Source of the DNA: Actinomycetales bacterium
Lineage (GTDB): Bacteria; Actinomycetota; Actinomycetes; Actinomycetales; Actinomycetaceae
Length of the DNA stretch: 21,429 bases
Reading direction: 5' to 3'
Assembly: GCA_022838965.1 (NCBI GenBank)
Contig: JALHDK010000005.1
Coordinates: 1 to 21,429, forward strand
Below are positions 6,958 through 15,371 of the stretch, one piece after another. The position numbers and the translations under genes are program-made. The notes under the pieces were generated by a model. It made no database searches. It was not told the DNA's origin and was given only the letters and a program-made list of their open reading frames with translations. Each line of letters starts with the position of its first letter. Positions within the stretch are counted from its first letter, which is position 1.

Positions 6958-7950
6958 AACAATGCCGGTTCGGTCCCGGTGGGGCCTGCATCGCTCGCGC
7001 TCCCGGACGCCGACGCCGCGACGCTCGCCGCCGTGTTTCAGGCGCTCGCGGACCCACTGCGCGTCCGGGTGGTCTCCTTGCTCGCCTCGACGCCCGAGCG
7101 GAGGGCGACGGTGGGCGAGATCGCGGCACTCACCCACCTCTCCCAGCCCACGGTGTCCCATCACCTCAGGGTCCTTCGTGACGCCGGGATCCTCCGATCC
7201 GAACCGCAGGGCACCGCACGCTGGCAGGAGCTGACCCCGGGTCTCGCCGACATCCTGTCCGCGCTCTTCACCGCCCTGCTCACCGCGGCGCCCGCGCAGG
7301 CGCCACAGGGCCGGGACACGCGGGCGCACGGGCTCGAGGATGCCCACCGGTCGCTCGAGGCGTTGGCCCGGGAGCTCGCAGCCGCCCATCCCGAACTGGA
7401 GCCGGAACTGGTGCACAGGGTGGTGTTCGAGTCGTACGCCGCCCTCGCCCGCGCCAGCCGGGTGGGTGTCCACCTCGTGGTGCTGACGGAGCGCTTCGCG
7501 CGTCAGCGGCTCGAGGACATCGCAGCGTCCCGCGTCACCCGGGAGCGCAAGCCACAGATTCTCTTCGTGTGCGTCCAGAACGCCGGCCGCTCCCAGCTCG
7601 CTGCCGCCTTGGCACGCAAGCACGCGGGGGACGCCGTCGTCGTCCGCTCGGCCGGGTCGCTCCCCGCCGCCGAGATCCATGAGAACGTCCGCACGGTCCT
7701 CGCCGAGATCGGCGGGGTCGAGGATGCCTTCCCCAAGCCGCTCACCGACGACGCCGTCCGGGCCGCCGACGTCGTCATCACCATGGGCTGTGGCGACGTC
7801 TGCCCGTACTACCCCGGCAAGCGTTACGAGGACTGGTCGGTCGGGGACCCCGCCCTCGCCTCCCTTGACGGTGTGCGGGCGATCCGGGACCACCTGGACG
7901 ACCGCGTGAGGGCGCTGCTGGCTGAGATCCTGCCGGGGCAGACCTCCTGA
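6952..7950 (+). CDS. ArsR-type regulator fused to ArsC-type arsenate reductase
   Basis: A 332-residue fusion. Residues ~20-105 are an ArsR/SmtB winged helix (FQALADPLRVRVVSLL, then SQPTVSHHLRVLRDAGIL). Residues ~130-195 form a helical linker like the N-terminal three-helix domain of actinobacterial ArsC (ELVHRVVFESYAALARAS). Residues ~202-328 are a low-molecular-weight phosphatase-fold arsenate reductase: P-loop CVQNAGRS with C207 and R213, MGCGDVCPYYPGKRYEDW with C280 and C284, and the DP loop D299-P300. The enzyme half should reduce arsenate to arsenite using thioredoxin or mycothiol; the regulator half should bind its own promoter. The only cysteines in the protein are the three in the reductase half, so the usual ArsR arsenite site is absent. 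No arsenite exporter gene is adjacent. ATG 6952 is chosen because upstream in-frame sequence crosses the operator-like region. Confidence 0.88.
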   Translation: MSNNAGSVPVGPASLALPDADAATLAAVFQALADPLRVRVVSLLASTPERRATVGEIAALTHLSQPTVSHHLRVLRDAGILRSEPQGTARWQELTPGLADILSALFTALLTAAPAQAPQGRDTRAHGLEDAHRSLEALARELAAAHPELEPELVHRVVFESYAALARASRVGVHLVVLTERFARQRLEDIAASRVTRERKPQILFVCVQNAGRSQLAAALARKHAGDAVVVRSAGSLPAAEIHENVRTVLAEIGGVEDAFPKPLTDDAVRAADVVITMGCGDVCPYYPGKRYEDWSVGDPALASLDGVRAIRDHLDDRVRALLAEILPGQTS

Positions 7951-7959
7951 GCCACCCCA

Positions 7960-7965
7960 TACGAT
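7960..7965 (+). promoter_or_regulatory. -10 box TACGAT of small membrane gene, leaderless arrangement
   Basis: TACGAT, then 6 nt, then the ATG at 7972. There is no Shine-Dalgarno. It lies 9 nt after the stop of the ArsR-ArsC gene, so the downstream membrane genes probably have their own promoter. Confidence 0.5.
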
Positions 7966-7971
7966 GGGATC

Positions 7972-8304
7972 ATGGACCTCCTCTACGGCATCCTCGTGCT
8001 GCTGCACTTCATCTCCTGGGCGCTCGTGCTGGGCATGGCGGTCGCCGGCATCCGCCGCCCGGAGGTGCCGACGGGCCTGATGCACTCGGCGCTCGGAGCC
8101 CTGGTGACCGGGATCCTGATCGTCGGCATGCGTGAGATGACCGGCGAGGAGGTCAACTACCTCAAGATCGGGATCAAGCTCGTCATTGCCGCAGTGGTGG
8201 CCGCCCTCGCCGTCCTCGCGGAGAAGCGCGCCGGCGGCTCGCGATGGCTGATGCCCATCGCGGGGCTCACGGCGGCCAACATGGCCGTCGCGGTCCTGGT
8301 CTGA
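7972..8304 (+). CDS. Small four-helix membrane protein, unknown function
   Basis: A 110-residue, almost entirely hydrophobic protein with four likely membrane helices: about 4-25 (YGILVLLHFISWALVLGMAV), 38-53, 66-83 and 91-109. A short polar loop near 54-63 (REMTGEEVNY) joins helices 2 and 3. His12 in helix 1 and His39 at the start of helix 2 are the only histidines. I do not recognise a characterised family; small actinobacterial membrane proteins of this kind are usually hypothetical. A single base separates its stop from the next ATG, so it is cotranscribed with the DUF456 gene. It is not related to known arsenite exporters, despite following the arsenate reductase fusion. Confidence 0.75.
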   Translation: MDLLYGILVLLHFISWALVLGMAVAGIRRPEVPTGLMHSALGALVTGILIVGMREMTGEEVNYLKIGIKLVIAAVVAALAVLAEKRAGGSRWLMPIAGLTAANMAVAVLV

Positions 8305-8305
8305 G

Positions 8306-8788
8306 ATGTCCCCTCTCGGCGACGTGATCACGGGTGTCGTGATCCTTGTGGGGGTCGTCGGGGCCGCGATCCAGGTGTACCCCGGCTCGCTGATCGTCGC
8401 CGCCGCCGTCCTCGTCTGGGGCGCCGTGACCGGCGGGGTGGCCGGCTGGACGGTGGCGATCGTCGCAGTGGCCGCCATCGCCATCGCGTCGGTGGTGAAG
8501 TACGTCGTCGCCGGCGGCCACCTCAAGCGCGCGGGAGTTCCACCCCGGACGTTGCTGGCCGGCGGGGTCGTCGGCATCGTCGGCATGTTCGTGGTCCCGG
8601 TGGTGGGGTTGCCGCTGGGTTTCGTGCTGGGGGTCTACCTCGCCGAGTACGCGCGGATCCGGGCGGCCGGCGCCGCCTGGGAGGCGTCGAAGGCGGCCCT
8701 GCAGGCGACCGGACTGACCATCCTGCTGGAACTCGGCGGTGTCACCGTGGCCGTTGGGGCGTGGGTGGTGGGCCTGCTCATCACCTGA
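8306..8788 (+). CDS. DUF456 family membrane protein
   Basis: A 160-residue membrane protein of unknown function. It is glycine- and valine-rich, with helices near 5-25, 27-43, 46-68, 82-110 and 136-158. The middle carries GGVVGIVGMFVVPVVGLPLGFVLG, the glycine-rich repeat typical of DUF456, followed by a polar segment EYARIRAAGAAWEASKAALQ (124-143) also seen in that family. The ATG is 1 nt after the preceding stop and has no clear ribosome site, so it is probably translated by coupling. Two glycine-rich helical repeats suggest a small transporter-like or helper fold, but no substrate is known. It precedes pcrA, which has its own promoter-like box. Confidence 0.8.
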   Translation: MSPLGDVITGVVILVGVVGAAIQVYPGSLIVAAAVLVWGAVTGGVAGWTVAIVAVAAIAIASVVKYVVAGGHLKRAGVPPRTLLAGGVVGIVGMFVVPVVGLPLGFVLGVYLAEYARIRAAGAAWEASKAALQATGLTILLELGGVTVAVGAWVVGLLIT

Positions 8789-8814
8789 CCGGGTTGGGTG
8801 TCCGTGGGCTCGCC

Positions 8815-8820
8815 TAAGCT
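8815..8820 (+). promoter_or_regulatory. -10 box TAAGCT for pcrA
   Basis: TAAGCT lies 10 nt before the ATG at 8831. The predicted start near 8827 would leave a leader of only about 4 nt, and there is no true Shine-Dalgarno. It is a near-leaderless arrangement. Confidence 0.45.
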
Positions 8821-8830
8821 TGGGGGTGCC

Positions 8831-11284
8831 ATGAGCCTCTTCGACAACCTCGCCGCCTTCGCGACCGCGACCCCTCGCGTCGAGTCCAGCCTGCCCACCC
8901 TCCCGCCGGCAGCGCCGGACCGCCCGGCCGCGATCCGCACCGAGCCGGCACGGCTGCTCCAGGGCCTCAACCCGCCCCAGCGGGCCGCCGTCGTCCACGA
9001 CGGCGGGCCGCTCCTCATCGTGGCGGGGGCCGGATCAGGCAAGACCCGCGTGCTCACGCACCGGATCGCCCACCTGTTGGCGACCCGGCGGGCACGCCCG
9101 GGGGAGATCCTGGCGATCACCTTCACCAACAAGGCTGCGGGCGAGATGCGGGAGCGCGTTGCGGCGCTCGTCGGACCCTCAGCCCGCCACATGTGGGTCT
9201 CCACGTTCCACTCCGCCTGCGTGCGGATCCTGCGGGCCGAGCACGGGCACCTCGGTCTGCGATCCACCTTCTCGATCTACGATGCCGCCGATTCCCAGCG
9301 GCTCATGACCCTCGTGTGCCGCCAGCTCGACCTCGATCCGAAGAAGTTCAATCCCAGGGCGTTCTCCCACAAGGTCTCGGACCTCAAGAACGAGCTCGTG
9401 GACCCGGAGGACTTCGCCGCGCGCGTCTCGGAGAACAACCCGTTCGAGGTGGCCCTGCGCGACGCCTACCGCATGTACCAGCGGCGTCTCCGCGAGGCCA
9501 ATGCGCTGGACTTCGACGACCTCATCATGACGACCGTCAACCTGCTGCAGGCGTTCCCCGCCGTGGCCGAGCACTACCACCGCCGGTTCCGCCACGTGCT
9601 GGTGGACGAGTACCAGGACACCAACCACGCCCAGTACGTTCTCGTCCGGGAGCTGGTGGGGACGGGGGACGACGGCGTGCCGCCCGCCGAGCTGACGGTG
9701 GTGGGGGACTCGGACCAGTCGATCTACGCCTTCCGCGGGGCGACCATCCGCAACATCGAGGAGTTCGAGCAGGACTACCCCCACGCCTCCACCATCCTGC
9801 TCGAGCAGAACTACCGCTCGACGCAGAACATCCTGACCGCGGCCAACGCCGTCATCGCCCGCAACACCGGACGCCGGGAGAAGAACCTCTGGACGGACGC
9901 GGGAGGCGGGACGCCCGTGGTGGGCTACGTCGCCGATTCCGAGCACGACGAGGCACGCTTCATCGCCTCCGAGGTGGACGAGCTCGCGCGCTCGGCGGGT
10001 GTCAGGCCGGGGGACGTCGCGGTCTTCTACCGCACCAACGCCCAGTCCCGGGCGCTTGAGGAGGTCTTCATCCGCGCCGGCCTGCCCTATCGCGTCGTGG
10101 GTGGCACACGGTTCTACGAGCGCAAGGAGATCAAGGACGCCATCGCGTATCTGCGGGCCATCGTCAATCCGGATGACGCCGTCAACATTCGCCGCATCCT
10201 GAACGTGCCCCGGCGCGGTATCGGGGAGCGGTCCGAGGCGATGCTCGCCGCCTACGCCGAACGGCACGGGATGTCCTTCGGCGCCGCGGTCGGTGCCGCC
10301 ACGGACCCCGCCGTCGAGATCCCGGGCCTCACGGGCCGCGCGCGTCACCTGGTGGGGGGGTTCGCGGCGCTGCTCGCTGACCTGCGCGAGTTCGCCACCA
10401 CGGCCTCCCCGGCGGAGGTGCTCGACGCCGCACTCGACCGGTCGGGGTACATCGCGGAGCTCCGCGCCTCCGAGGATCCCCAGGACGCCTCCCGGGTGGA
10501 GAACCTGGCGGAGCTGCACGCCGTGGCGGCGGAGTTCTCGGCCAGCGAGCCGGACGGCACCCTGGGGGACTTTCTCGAGCGGGTCTCGCTGGTCGCGGAC
10601 TCGGACCAGATCCCCGACCGCGAGGGGAATGGCGAGATCACCCTCATGACGGTGCACACCGCGAAGGGCCTGGAGTTCCCGGTGGTATTCGTCACGGGCA
10701 TGGAGGACGGGACGTTTCCTCACCAGCGGTCGCTCGGGGACCCGGCTGAGCTGTCCGAGGAGCGGCGCCTCGCGTACGTGGCGCTCACGCGCGCGCAGCA
10801 ACGTCTCTATCTGACCCGGGCGGCTGTCCGCACGGCGTGGGGGACACCGCAGCAGTTGCCCGGCTCGCGCTTCCTCTCCGAGATCCCTCCGACCGTGCTC
10901 GAGTGGCGCCGCGAGCGGTCCGCCATGGAGGAGCTGTTCCGGGAGGACGGCTCCGAGGGCCGTGGGACCGGGCGCGGCACCCGGGGGTGGGGTGACTCGT
11001 GGGCAGGCTCCCCGGGCCGCCCCCTTCCCGCTGGCGGCCGCCGTCCCGGTACGGCGCCGCGCGCCACACGCGCAACCGGGGTCCGGCCGAACGCCGGAGG
11101 GGCGAACCCGCGGTCGGACACGCCACACCTCCAGCCGGGGGACCGCGTGACCCACGACAGCTATGGACTGGGCACGGTCGTCGCGGTGGAGGGCTCCGGG
11201 TCCTCCGCCGTCGCCCGCATCGATTTCGGTTCCGCCGGCACAAAACGGCTGCTGTTGCGCTACACCCCCGTCGAGCGGCTCTGA
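8831..11284 (+). CDS. pcrA: ATP-dependent 3'-5' DNA helicase PcrA/UvrD
   Basis: Superfamily 1A helicase used in nucleotide excision repair, removal of recombinase filaments and transcription-repair coupling. The 817 residues show all motifs: Q-motif LNPPQRAAV, Walker A GAGSGKT (K71), Ia FTNKAAGEM, II VDEYQDT (258-264), III GDSDQSIYAFRGA, IV EQNYRST, V MTVHTAKGLEFPVVFVTGMEDG and VI RRLAYVALTRA. A Gly/Arg/Pro-rich linker (about 710-765) leads to a C-terminal Tudor-like domain (LQPGDRVTHDSYGLGTVVAV to the end), the part that contacts RNA polymerase in UvrD/PcrA proteins. The N-terminal ~35 residues are non-conserved. The ATG at 8831 is preferred over an in-frame GTG at 8798, which lies upstream of the TAAGCT box. 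A strong hairpin follows 1 nt after the stop. Confidence 0.97.
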   Translation: MSLFDNLAAFATATPRVESSLPTLPPAAPDRPAAIRTEPARLLQGLNPPQRAAVVHDGGPLLIVAGAGSGKTRVLTHRIAHLLATRRARPGEILAITFTNKAAGEMRERVAALVGPSARHMWVSTFHSACVRILRAEHGHLGLRSTFSIYDAADSQRLMTLVCRQLDLDPKKFNPRAFSHKVSDLKNELVDPEDFAARVSENNPFEVALRDAYRMYQRRLREANALDFDDLIMTTVNLLQAFPAVAEHYHRRFRHVLVDEYQDTNHAQYVLVRELVGTGDDGVPPAELTVVGDSDQSIYAFRGATIRNIEEFEQDYPHASTILLEQNYRSTQNILTAANAVIARNTGRREKNLWTDAGGGTPVVGYVADSEHDEARFIASEVDELARSAGVRPGDVAVFYRTNAQSRALEEVFIRAGLPYRVVGGTRFYERKEIKDAIAYLRAIVNPDDAVNIRRILNVPRRGIGERSEAMLAAYAERHGMSFGAAVGAATDPAVEIPGLTGRARHLVGGFAALLADLREFATTASPAEVLDAALDRSGYIAELRASEDPQDASRVENLAELHAVAAEFSASEPDGTLGDFLERVSLVADSDQIPDREGNGEITLMTVHTAKGLEFPVVFVTGMEDGTFPHQRSLGDPAELSEERRLAYVALTRAQQRLYLTRAAVRTAWGTPQQLPGSRFLSEIPPTVLEWRRERSAMEELFREDGSEGRGTGRGTRGWGDSWAGSPGRPLPAGGRRPGTAPRATRATGVRPNAGGANPRSDTPHLQPGDRVTHDSYGLGTVVAVEGSGSSAVARIDFGSAGTKRLLLRYTPVERL

Positions 11285-11285
11285 A

Positions 11286-11312
11286 CCGTCACCCTCACCC
11301 TGAGGGTGACGG
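11286..11312 (+). terminator. Strong intrinsic-type hairpin after pcrA
   Basis: CCGTCACCCTCA and TGAGGGTGACGG form a perfect 12-bp stem around a CCC loop, starting 1 nt past the stop. No T-run follows, but the stem is the clearest end-of-transcript signal inside the window. Being symmetrical, it could act on both strands. Confidence 0.75.
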
Positions 11313-11344
11313 CGCGCCTTCCGCCGGATCGTGGAACGCGGACC

Positions 11345-11350
11345 TAGCCT
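11345..11350 (+). promoter_or_regulatory. Candidate -10 box TAGCCT for acyltransferase gene
   Basis: TAGCCT lies 18 nt before the ATG at 11369, with predicted start near 11357. A strong Shine-Dalgarno, AGGAGG (11358-11363), would then sit at the very 5' end of the mRNA. It is a plausible but unsupported promoter. Confidence 0.35.
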
Positions 11351-11368
11351 CGGGTGCAGGAGGGGGAG

Positions 11369-13192
11369 ATGGCTGCTGCACCCGATCATCGTCAGATCCG
11401 CGGGCTGGACGGACTGCGGGCGCTCGCGATTGCCGCGGTGCTCGTGTTCCACCTCCGCCCGGCCTCCCTCACCGGCGGGTTCATCGGCGTCGACGTCTTC
11501 TTCGTGATCTCGGGGTTCCTCATCACCACGCTGTTGCTGCGGGAGATGGCGCAGCACGGTCGCCTGGACCTCCCGGCCTTCTGGACACGGCGGGCCCGCC
11601 GCCTGCTGCCCGCCCTGCTGCTGGTGGTGGTGGTGTCCGTCTCGCTGAGTCTCCTCATCGGAGAGGACCTGCTGGTCGGCATCGGCCGGCAGACGGCGGG
11701 TGCCCTCACCTTCTCGAGCAACTGGGTGGAGATCGCCGCCGGCTCCTCGTACTTCGCCGCCACATCGCCCCAGCTGTTCGCGAACTTCTGGTCGCTGGCG
11801 GTGGAGGAGCAGTTCTATCTGGTGTGGCCCGTGCTGTTCGCCGTGCTCCTGGCCCTCGCTCCCTCACCCCGTCGCCGGGCCGGGATCGCGGCAGGCGTCG
11901 CCGGGGTGTCCGCGGTGGCGATGGCCCTGCTGGCCCGCCCCGGTGAGGATGCGACCCGCGTGTACTACGGCACCGACACCCACGCGTTCGGCCTCCTGCT
12001 GGGTGTCGCGCTCGCGTTCCTCTGGGCCGGGGACTCCGTCCTCCACTCGGAGCGGTGGCGCCGCGCGGCCCCGTGGGCGGGGGTCGGCGCGCTCGGCGGC
12101 CTCCTCCTGCTGATGGGCGTCCTCGACGAGAACGCGATCGTCACCTTCCGGGGCGGCCTCGCGCTGGCATCCCTGCTCACCGCCGTGTTGATCGCCTCGC
12201 TGCTTCCCGGCCGCTCGCCGCTGCTGCCCCTCCTCGAGGCGTCACCGGTCACCTGGCTCGGCCAGCGCTCCTACGGCATCTACCTGTGGCACTGGCCCGT
12301 CCTCCTCATCGCGACGGCGCTGCTGCCGCCCGTGACGCTCGATTCCCCCGGCCACTGGCTGATCCGCGGTGCCGCCCTCGGGCTGACACTCGCGGTGGCC
12401 GCGGCGTCCTACCGCTACCTGGAGATGCCGGTGCGGCGTCGCGGGTTCCGGGCGTGCTTCGACGACGTCCGCGCCGCCGTCGCGGGGCCCGTCCTGATCC
12501 CCAAACTCGCGGTCGGCGTCGTCGGCGTACTCGGCGCCCTCACCGTGCTGGGCGTGGCCACGGCCCCGGAGAAGTCGGCCGCCCAGCAGGCTATCGAGGA
12601 GGGGCAGGCGGCGATCGACGCGCGCCCCCTCGAGGGCGGGACCACCACCTCCGGGGTTGCGGACGCCCGGTACCGTGCGGGCGGCGCACTCGACCGGTCG
12701 ATGCCCGCGGGCGACGAGATCATCGCGTTCGGCGACTCGATGATCGTGACGAGCACCCATGCCCTGCAGGACCGGTTCCCGGGAATCACACTCGATGCCC
12801 GCTCGAACAACCAGTGGAAGCATGCCCGGGACGTGGTCCGCACGGCCCTTGACGAGGGACGGGTCGGGCGCGCGGTGGTGCTCGACTACGGCACCAACGC
12901 CGGGATCAGCGACCCGGAGGTGGTGCGGGAGATCCTCGACATGCTGGGACCGAAGCGGCTGGTCGTGATCGTGAATCTCTACAGTCACTCGACCTTCATC
13001 GCATCGTCGAACCGTCTGCTCGCCGAGGTGGCGGCCGAGTACCCCAACGTGGCCCTGGCGAACTGGCACGACGCGATCGGCGCCAACCCGGCCCTCCTGC
13101 AGTCCGATCGGACCCATCCCGACATCACGGGTGCCCACCTGTTCGCCGACACCGTGAAGGCTGCCTTCGAGGAGCTCGCCGCCCGCTCCTGA
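11369..13192 (+). CDS. OafA/OatA-type acyltransferase with SGNH domain
   Basis: Membrane O-acyltransferase that moves acetyl or other acyl groups across the membrane onto a surface glycan. Residues ~8-360 are the acyltransferase-3 domain of about ten helices: RGLDGLRALAIAAVLVFH (H28, the conserved His), GGFIGVDVFFVISGFLIT, RRARRLLPA, NFWSLAVEEQFYLVWP and SYGIYLWHWP. A further helix (about 381-397) leads to a ~200-residue extracytoplasmic SGNH esterase domain: GDSM with S457, GTNAG with N510, and D580-R-T-H583 as the Asp-His pair. This layout matches OatA/OafA fusions acting on peptidoglycan, teichoic acid or polysaccharide. ATG 11369 is chosen over an in-frame GTG at 11354 because AGGAGGGGGAG lies directly before the ATG. 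The acceptor is unknown; the GT4 gene at 5053-6207 is a possible partner. Confidence 0.9.
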   Translation: MAAAPDHRQIRGLDGLRALAIAAVLVFHLRPASLTGGFIGVDVFFVISGFLITTLLLREMAQHGRLDLPAFWTRRARRLLPALLLVVVVSVSLSLLIGEDLLVGIGRQTAGALTFSSNWVEIAAGSSYFAATSPQLFANFWSLAVEEQFYLVWPVLFAVLLALAPSPRRRAGIAAGVAGVSAVAMALLARPGEDATRVYYGTDTHAFGLLLGVALAFLWAGDSVLHSERWRRAAPWAGVGALGGLLLLMGVLDENAIVTFRGGLALASLLTAVLIASLLPGRSPLLPLLEASPVTWLGQRSYGIYLWHWPVLLIATALLPPVTLDSPGHWLIRGAALGLTLAVAAASYRYLEMPVRRRGFRACFDDVRAAVAGPVLIPKLAVGVVGVLGALTVLGVATAPEKSAAQQAIEEGQAAIDARPLEGGTTTSGVADARYRAGGALDRSMPAGDEIIAFGDSMIVTSTHALQDRFPGITLDARSNNQWKHARDVVRTALDEGRVGRAVVLDYGTNAGISDPEVVREILDMLGPKRLVVIVNLYSHSTFIASSNRLLAEVAAEYPNVALANWHDAIGANPALLQSDRTHPDITGAHLFADTVKAAFEELAARS

Positions 13193-13214
13193 TGCGGACC
13201 CCCGTGCGAGCGGA

Positions 13215-13220
13215 TACGAT
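13215..13220 (+). promoter_or_regulatory. -10 box TACGAT for sucCD
   Basis: TACGAT predicts a start near 13227 and a leader of about 44 nt before the sucC GTG at 13271, ending in the ribosome site GGAAGGA (13257-13263). No clear -35 is seen. Confidence 0.4.
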
Positions 13221-13270
13221 CGAAAACTGTCTCGATGTCGAGGCAATGGGAGTCCGGAAGGAACCTCACC

Positions 13271-14431
13271 GTGGACCTGTACGAGTACCAGGCGCGCACC
13301 CTCTTCGCCGCGCACGGAGTGCCCGTGCTCCGCGGCATCGTCGCCACCACCGCTGCGGAGGCCCGCGCGGCCGCGCAGGAGCTGGGCGACGGGCTGAAGG
13401 TCGTCAAGGCGCAGGTCAAGACCGGTGGGCGGGGCAAGGCGGGCGGAGTGAAGCTGGCCCGCACCCCGGAGGAGGCGGAGGAGAAGGCCGCGGGGATCCT
13501 CGGGATGGACATCAAGGGCCATCTCGTCCGCACCGTCCTGGTCGCCCGTGCAGCGGACATCGCCGAGGAGTACTACTTCTCGATCCTGCTCGACAGGGCC
13601 GAGCGCCGGTACCTCGCCATGGCGTCCGTCGAGGGTGGCATGGAGATCGAGCAGCTCGCCGTCGAGCGGCCGCATGTGCTGGCTCGCATCCCCGTCAACC
13701 CGCTGGTCGGTATCGACGACGCGAAGGCCGAGGAGATCATCGCGGCCGCCGGATTCCGGGCCGAGGTCCGCGCCCAGGTCAAGGACGTGATTCTCCGCCT
13801 GTGGGGCGTGTACCGCGAGGAGGACGCCACATTGGTCGAGGTCAACCCGCTGGTCCTCACCCCCGCCGGCGAGATCATCGCCCTCGACGGCAAGGTCACC
13901 CTCGACGACAACGCCGCCTTCCGGCACCCCGACCACGCGGCGTTCGTCGACCATGCCGCCACCGACCCTCTCGAGGCCCGGGCACGGGCCCTCGACCTGA
14001 ACTATGTCAAGCTCGACGGTCAGGTTGGAGTCATCGGCAACGGCGCCGGGCTCGTGATGTCCACCCTCGACGTCGTCGCCCTGGCGGGGGAGCCGTTCGG
14101 TGTGAGGCCGGCGAACTTCCTCGACATCGGCGGCGGCGCCAGCGCCGAGGTCATGGCGAACGGGCTGGACGTCATCCTCGGCGATCCGCAGGTGAAGAGC
14201 GTGCTCGTGAACGTCTTCGGAGGGATCACGGCATGCGACGAGGTCGCTCGCGGCATCGTCGAGGCGCTGCGGATCCTGGGTGAGGCCGAGACCAGGCCGC
14301 TGGTCGTCCGTCTGGACGGCAACAACGTGGAGGAGGGCCGGCGCATCCTCGCCGCCGCGGCCCACCCCCTGGTCACCCTGGTGGACACGATGGACGGTGC
14401 GGCCGCCGCGGCCGCGGAACTGGCGCGGTGA
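13271..14431 (+). CDS. sucC: Succinyl-CoA synthetase beta subunit (ADP-forming)
   Basis: With SucD it converts succinyl-CoA, ADP and phosphate to succinate, ATP and CoA in the TCA cycle. The 386 residues match the family (about 388). Residues 1-220 are the ATP-grasp domain: start [19 protein letters not shown], then [18 protein letters not shown] and [20 protein letters not shown]. The C-terminal CoA-ligase domain holds [31 protein letters not shown] and [17 protein letters not shown]. The GTG at 13271 was chosen because it begins the canonical (M)DLYEYQA and is preceded by GGAAGGA with 7-nt spacing; an upstream in-frame start at 13235 would add 12 unconserved residues. It ends in an Ala-rich tail. 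sucD starts 9 nt after the stop. Confidence 0.97.
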   Translation: MDLYEYQARTLFAAHGVPVLRGIVATTAAEARAAAQELGDGLKVVKAQVKTGGRGKAGGVKLARTPEEAEEKAAGILGMDIKGHLVRTVLVARAADIAEEYYFSILLDRAERRYLAMASVEGGMEIEQLAVERPHVLARIPVNPLVGIDDAKAEEIIAAAGFRAEVRAQVKDVILRLWGVYREEDATLVEVNPLVLTPAGEIIALDGKVTLDDNAAFRHPDHAAFVDHAATDPLEARARALDLNYVKLDGQVGVIGNGAGLVMSTLDVVALAGEPFGVRPANFLDIGGGASAEVMANGLDVILGDPQVKSVLVNVFGGITACDEVARGIVEALRILGEAETRPLVVRLDGNNVEEGRRILAAAAHPLVTLVDTMDGAAAAAAELAR

Positions 14432-14440
14432 GGAGGGGCC

Positions 14441-15358
14441 ATGGCGATCTTCCTTGATGAGAACTCCCGGGTCATCGTCCAGGGCATGACGGGCTCCGAG
14501 GGCCGGAAGCACACCCGCCGCATGCTGTCAGCCGGCACCACGATCGTGGGCGGGGTCAACCCGCGCAAGGCCGGCACCACGGTCGAGTTCGAGGTCGCGC
14601 CCGTCGGTCCCGGTGCAGGCTCGGTCCTCCCGGGGACCGTCCAGGTCCCCGTGTTCGGCTCCGTCGCGGAGGCGAAGGCGGCCACGGGCGCGGACGTCTC
14701 GGTCGTCTTCGTCCCACCGGCCTTCGCCAGGTCCGCGGTCATCGAAGCCATCGACGCCGCCATGGACCTGGTGGTGATCATCACGGAAGGGATTCCCCTC
14801 GCCGACACCGCGGAGTTCTTCACCTGGGCCACCGAGAAGGGCGTGCGGCTGATCGGGCCGAACTGCCCCGGGATCATCAGTCCCGGCAGGTCGAACGTGG
14901 GGATCACACCGCCGGACATCACCGGCCCGGGACCGATCGGCCTCGTCTCCAAGTCGGGCACGCTGACCTACCAGATGATGTACGAGCTCCGCGACCTCGG
15001 GTTCACCACCTGCATCGGCATCGGTGGCGACCCGATCATCGGCACCACCCACATCGACGCGCTCGCGGCCTTCGAGGCGGACCCGGACACGCGCGTCATC
15101 GTGATGATCGGCGAGATCGGCGGTGACGCCGAGGAGCGTGCCGCGGAGTACATCGCCGCACACGTCACGAAGCCGGTGGTGGGGTACGTCGCGGGCTTCA
15201 CCGCACCCGAGGGCAGGACGATGGGGCACGCCGGCGCGATCGTCTCCGGGTCCTCCGGCACCGCGCAGGCGAAGAAGGCCGCACTGGAGGCCGCGGGCGT
15301 CACGGTGGGACGGACGCCCTCCGAGACCGCGAGACTCACCCGCGCGATCCTGGCCTGA
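14441..15358 (+). CDS. sucD: Succinyl-CoA synthetase alpha subunit
   Basis: Partner of SucC; it binds CoA and carries the phosphorylated histidine. The 305 residues are slightly longer than E. coli SucD. The CoA-binding domain starts with [21 protein letters not shown] and includes [16 protein letters not shown] and ITEGIPLAD. The ligase domain holds [37 protein letters not shown] and [11 protein letters not shown]. The phospho-His is H263 in [19 protein letters not shown]. The ATG follows an excellent Shine-Dalgarno, AGGAGGGG (14431-14438), overlapping the last base of the sucC stop, so the two are translated together. A mismatch-containing hairpin follows the gene. Confidence 0.98.
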   Translation: MAIFLDENSRVIVQGMTGSEGRKHTRRMLSAGTTIVGGVNPRKAGTTVEFEVAPVGPGAGSVLPGTVQVPVFGSVAEAKAATGADVSVVFVPPAFARSAVIEAIDAAMDLVVIITEGIPLADTAEFFTWATEKGVRLIGPNCPGIISPGRSNVGITPPDITGPGPIGLVSKSGTLTYQMMYELRDLGFTTCIGIGGDPIIGTTHIDALAAFEADPDTRVIVMIGEIGGDAEERAAEYIAAHVTKPVVGYVAGFTAPEGRTMGHAGAIVSGSSGTAQAKKAALEAAGVTVGRTPSETARLTRAILA

Positions 15359-15371
15359 TCCCGGCCCCAGC

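Noticed and set aside
8826..8828. GTG 6 nt after TAAGCT as a leaderless pcrA start
   Set aside because: It is in the wrong frame relative to PcrA (5 nt before the ATG at 8831), so it cannot start the helicase.
9179..11557. Very long minus-strand open frame (about 790 codons) opposite pcrA
   Set aside because: All helicase motifs are on the plus strand. The antisense product is a His/Arg/Gly/Val-rich string with no domain and no ribosome site; it results from codon bias.
14396..14425. GCGGCC/GCCGCG palindromic run
   Set aside because: It encodes the Ala-rich C terminus of SucC; the symmetry follows from repeated Ala codons and it lies before the stop.
12242..14512. Minus-strand open frame of about 750 codons spanning the acyltransferase and sucC
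   Set aside because: It crosses two well-supported genes and their intergenic promoter, and its composition is typical of an antisense shadow.
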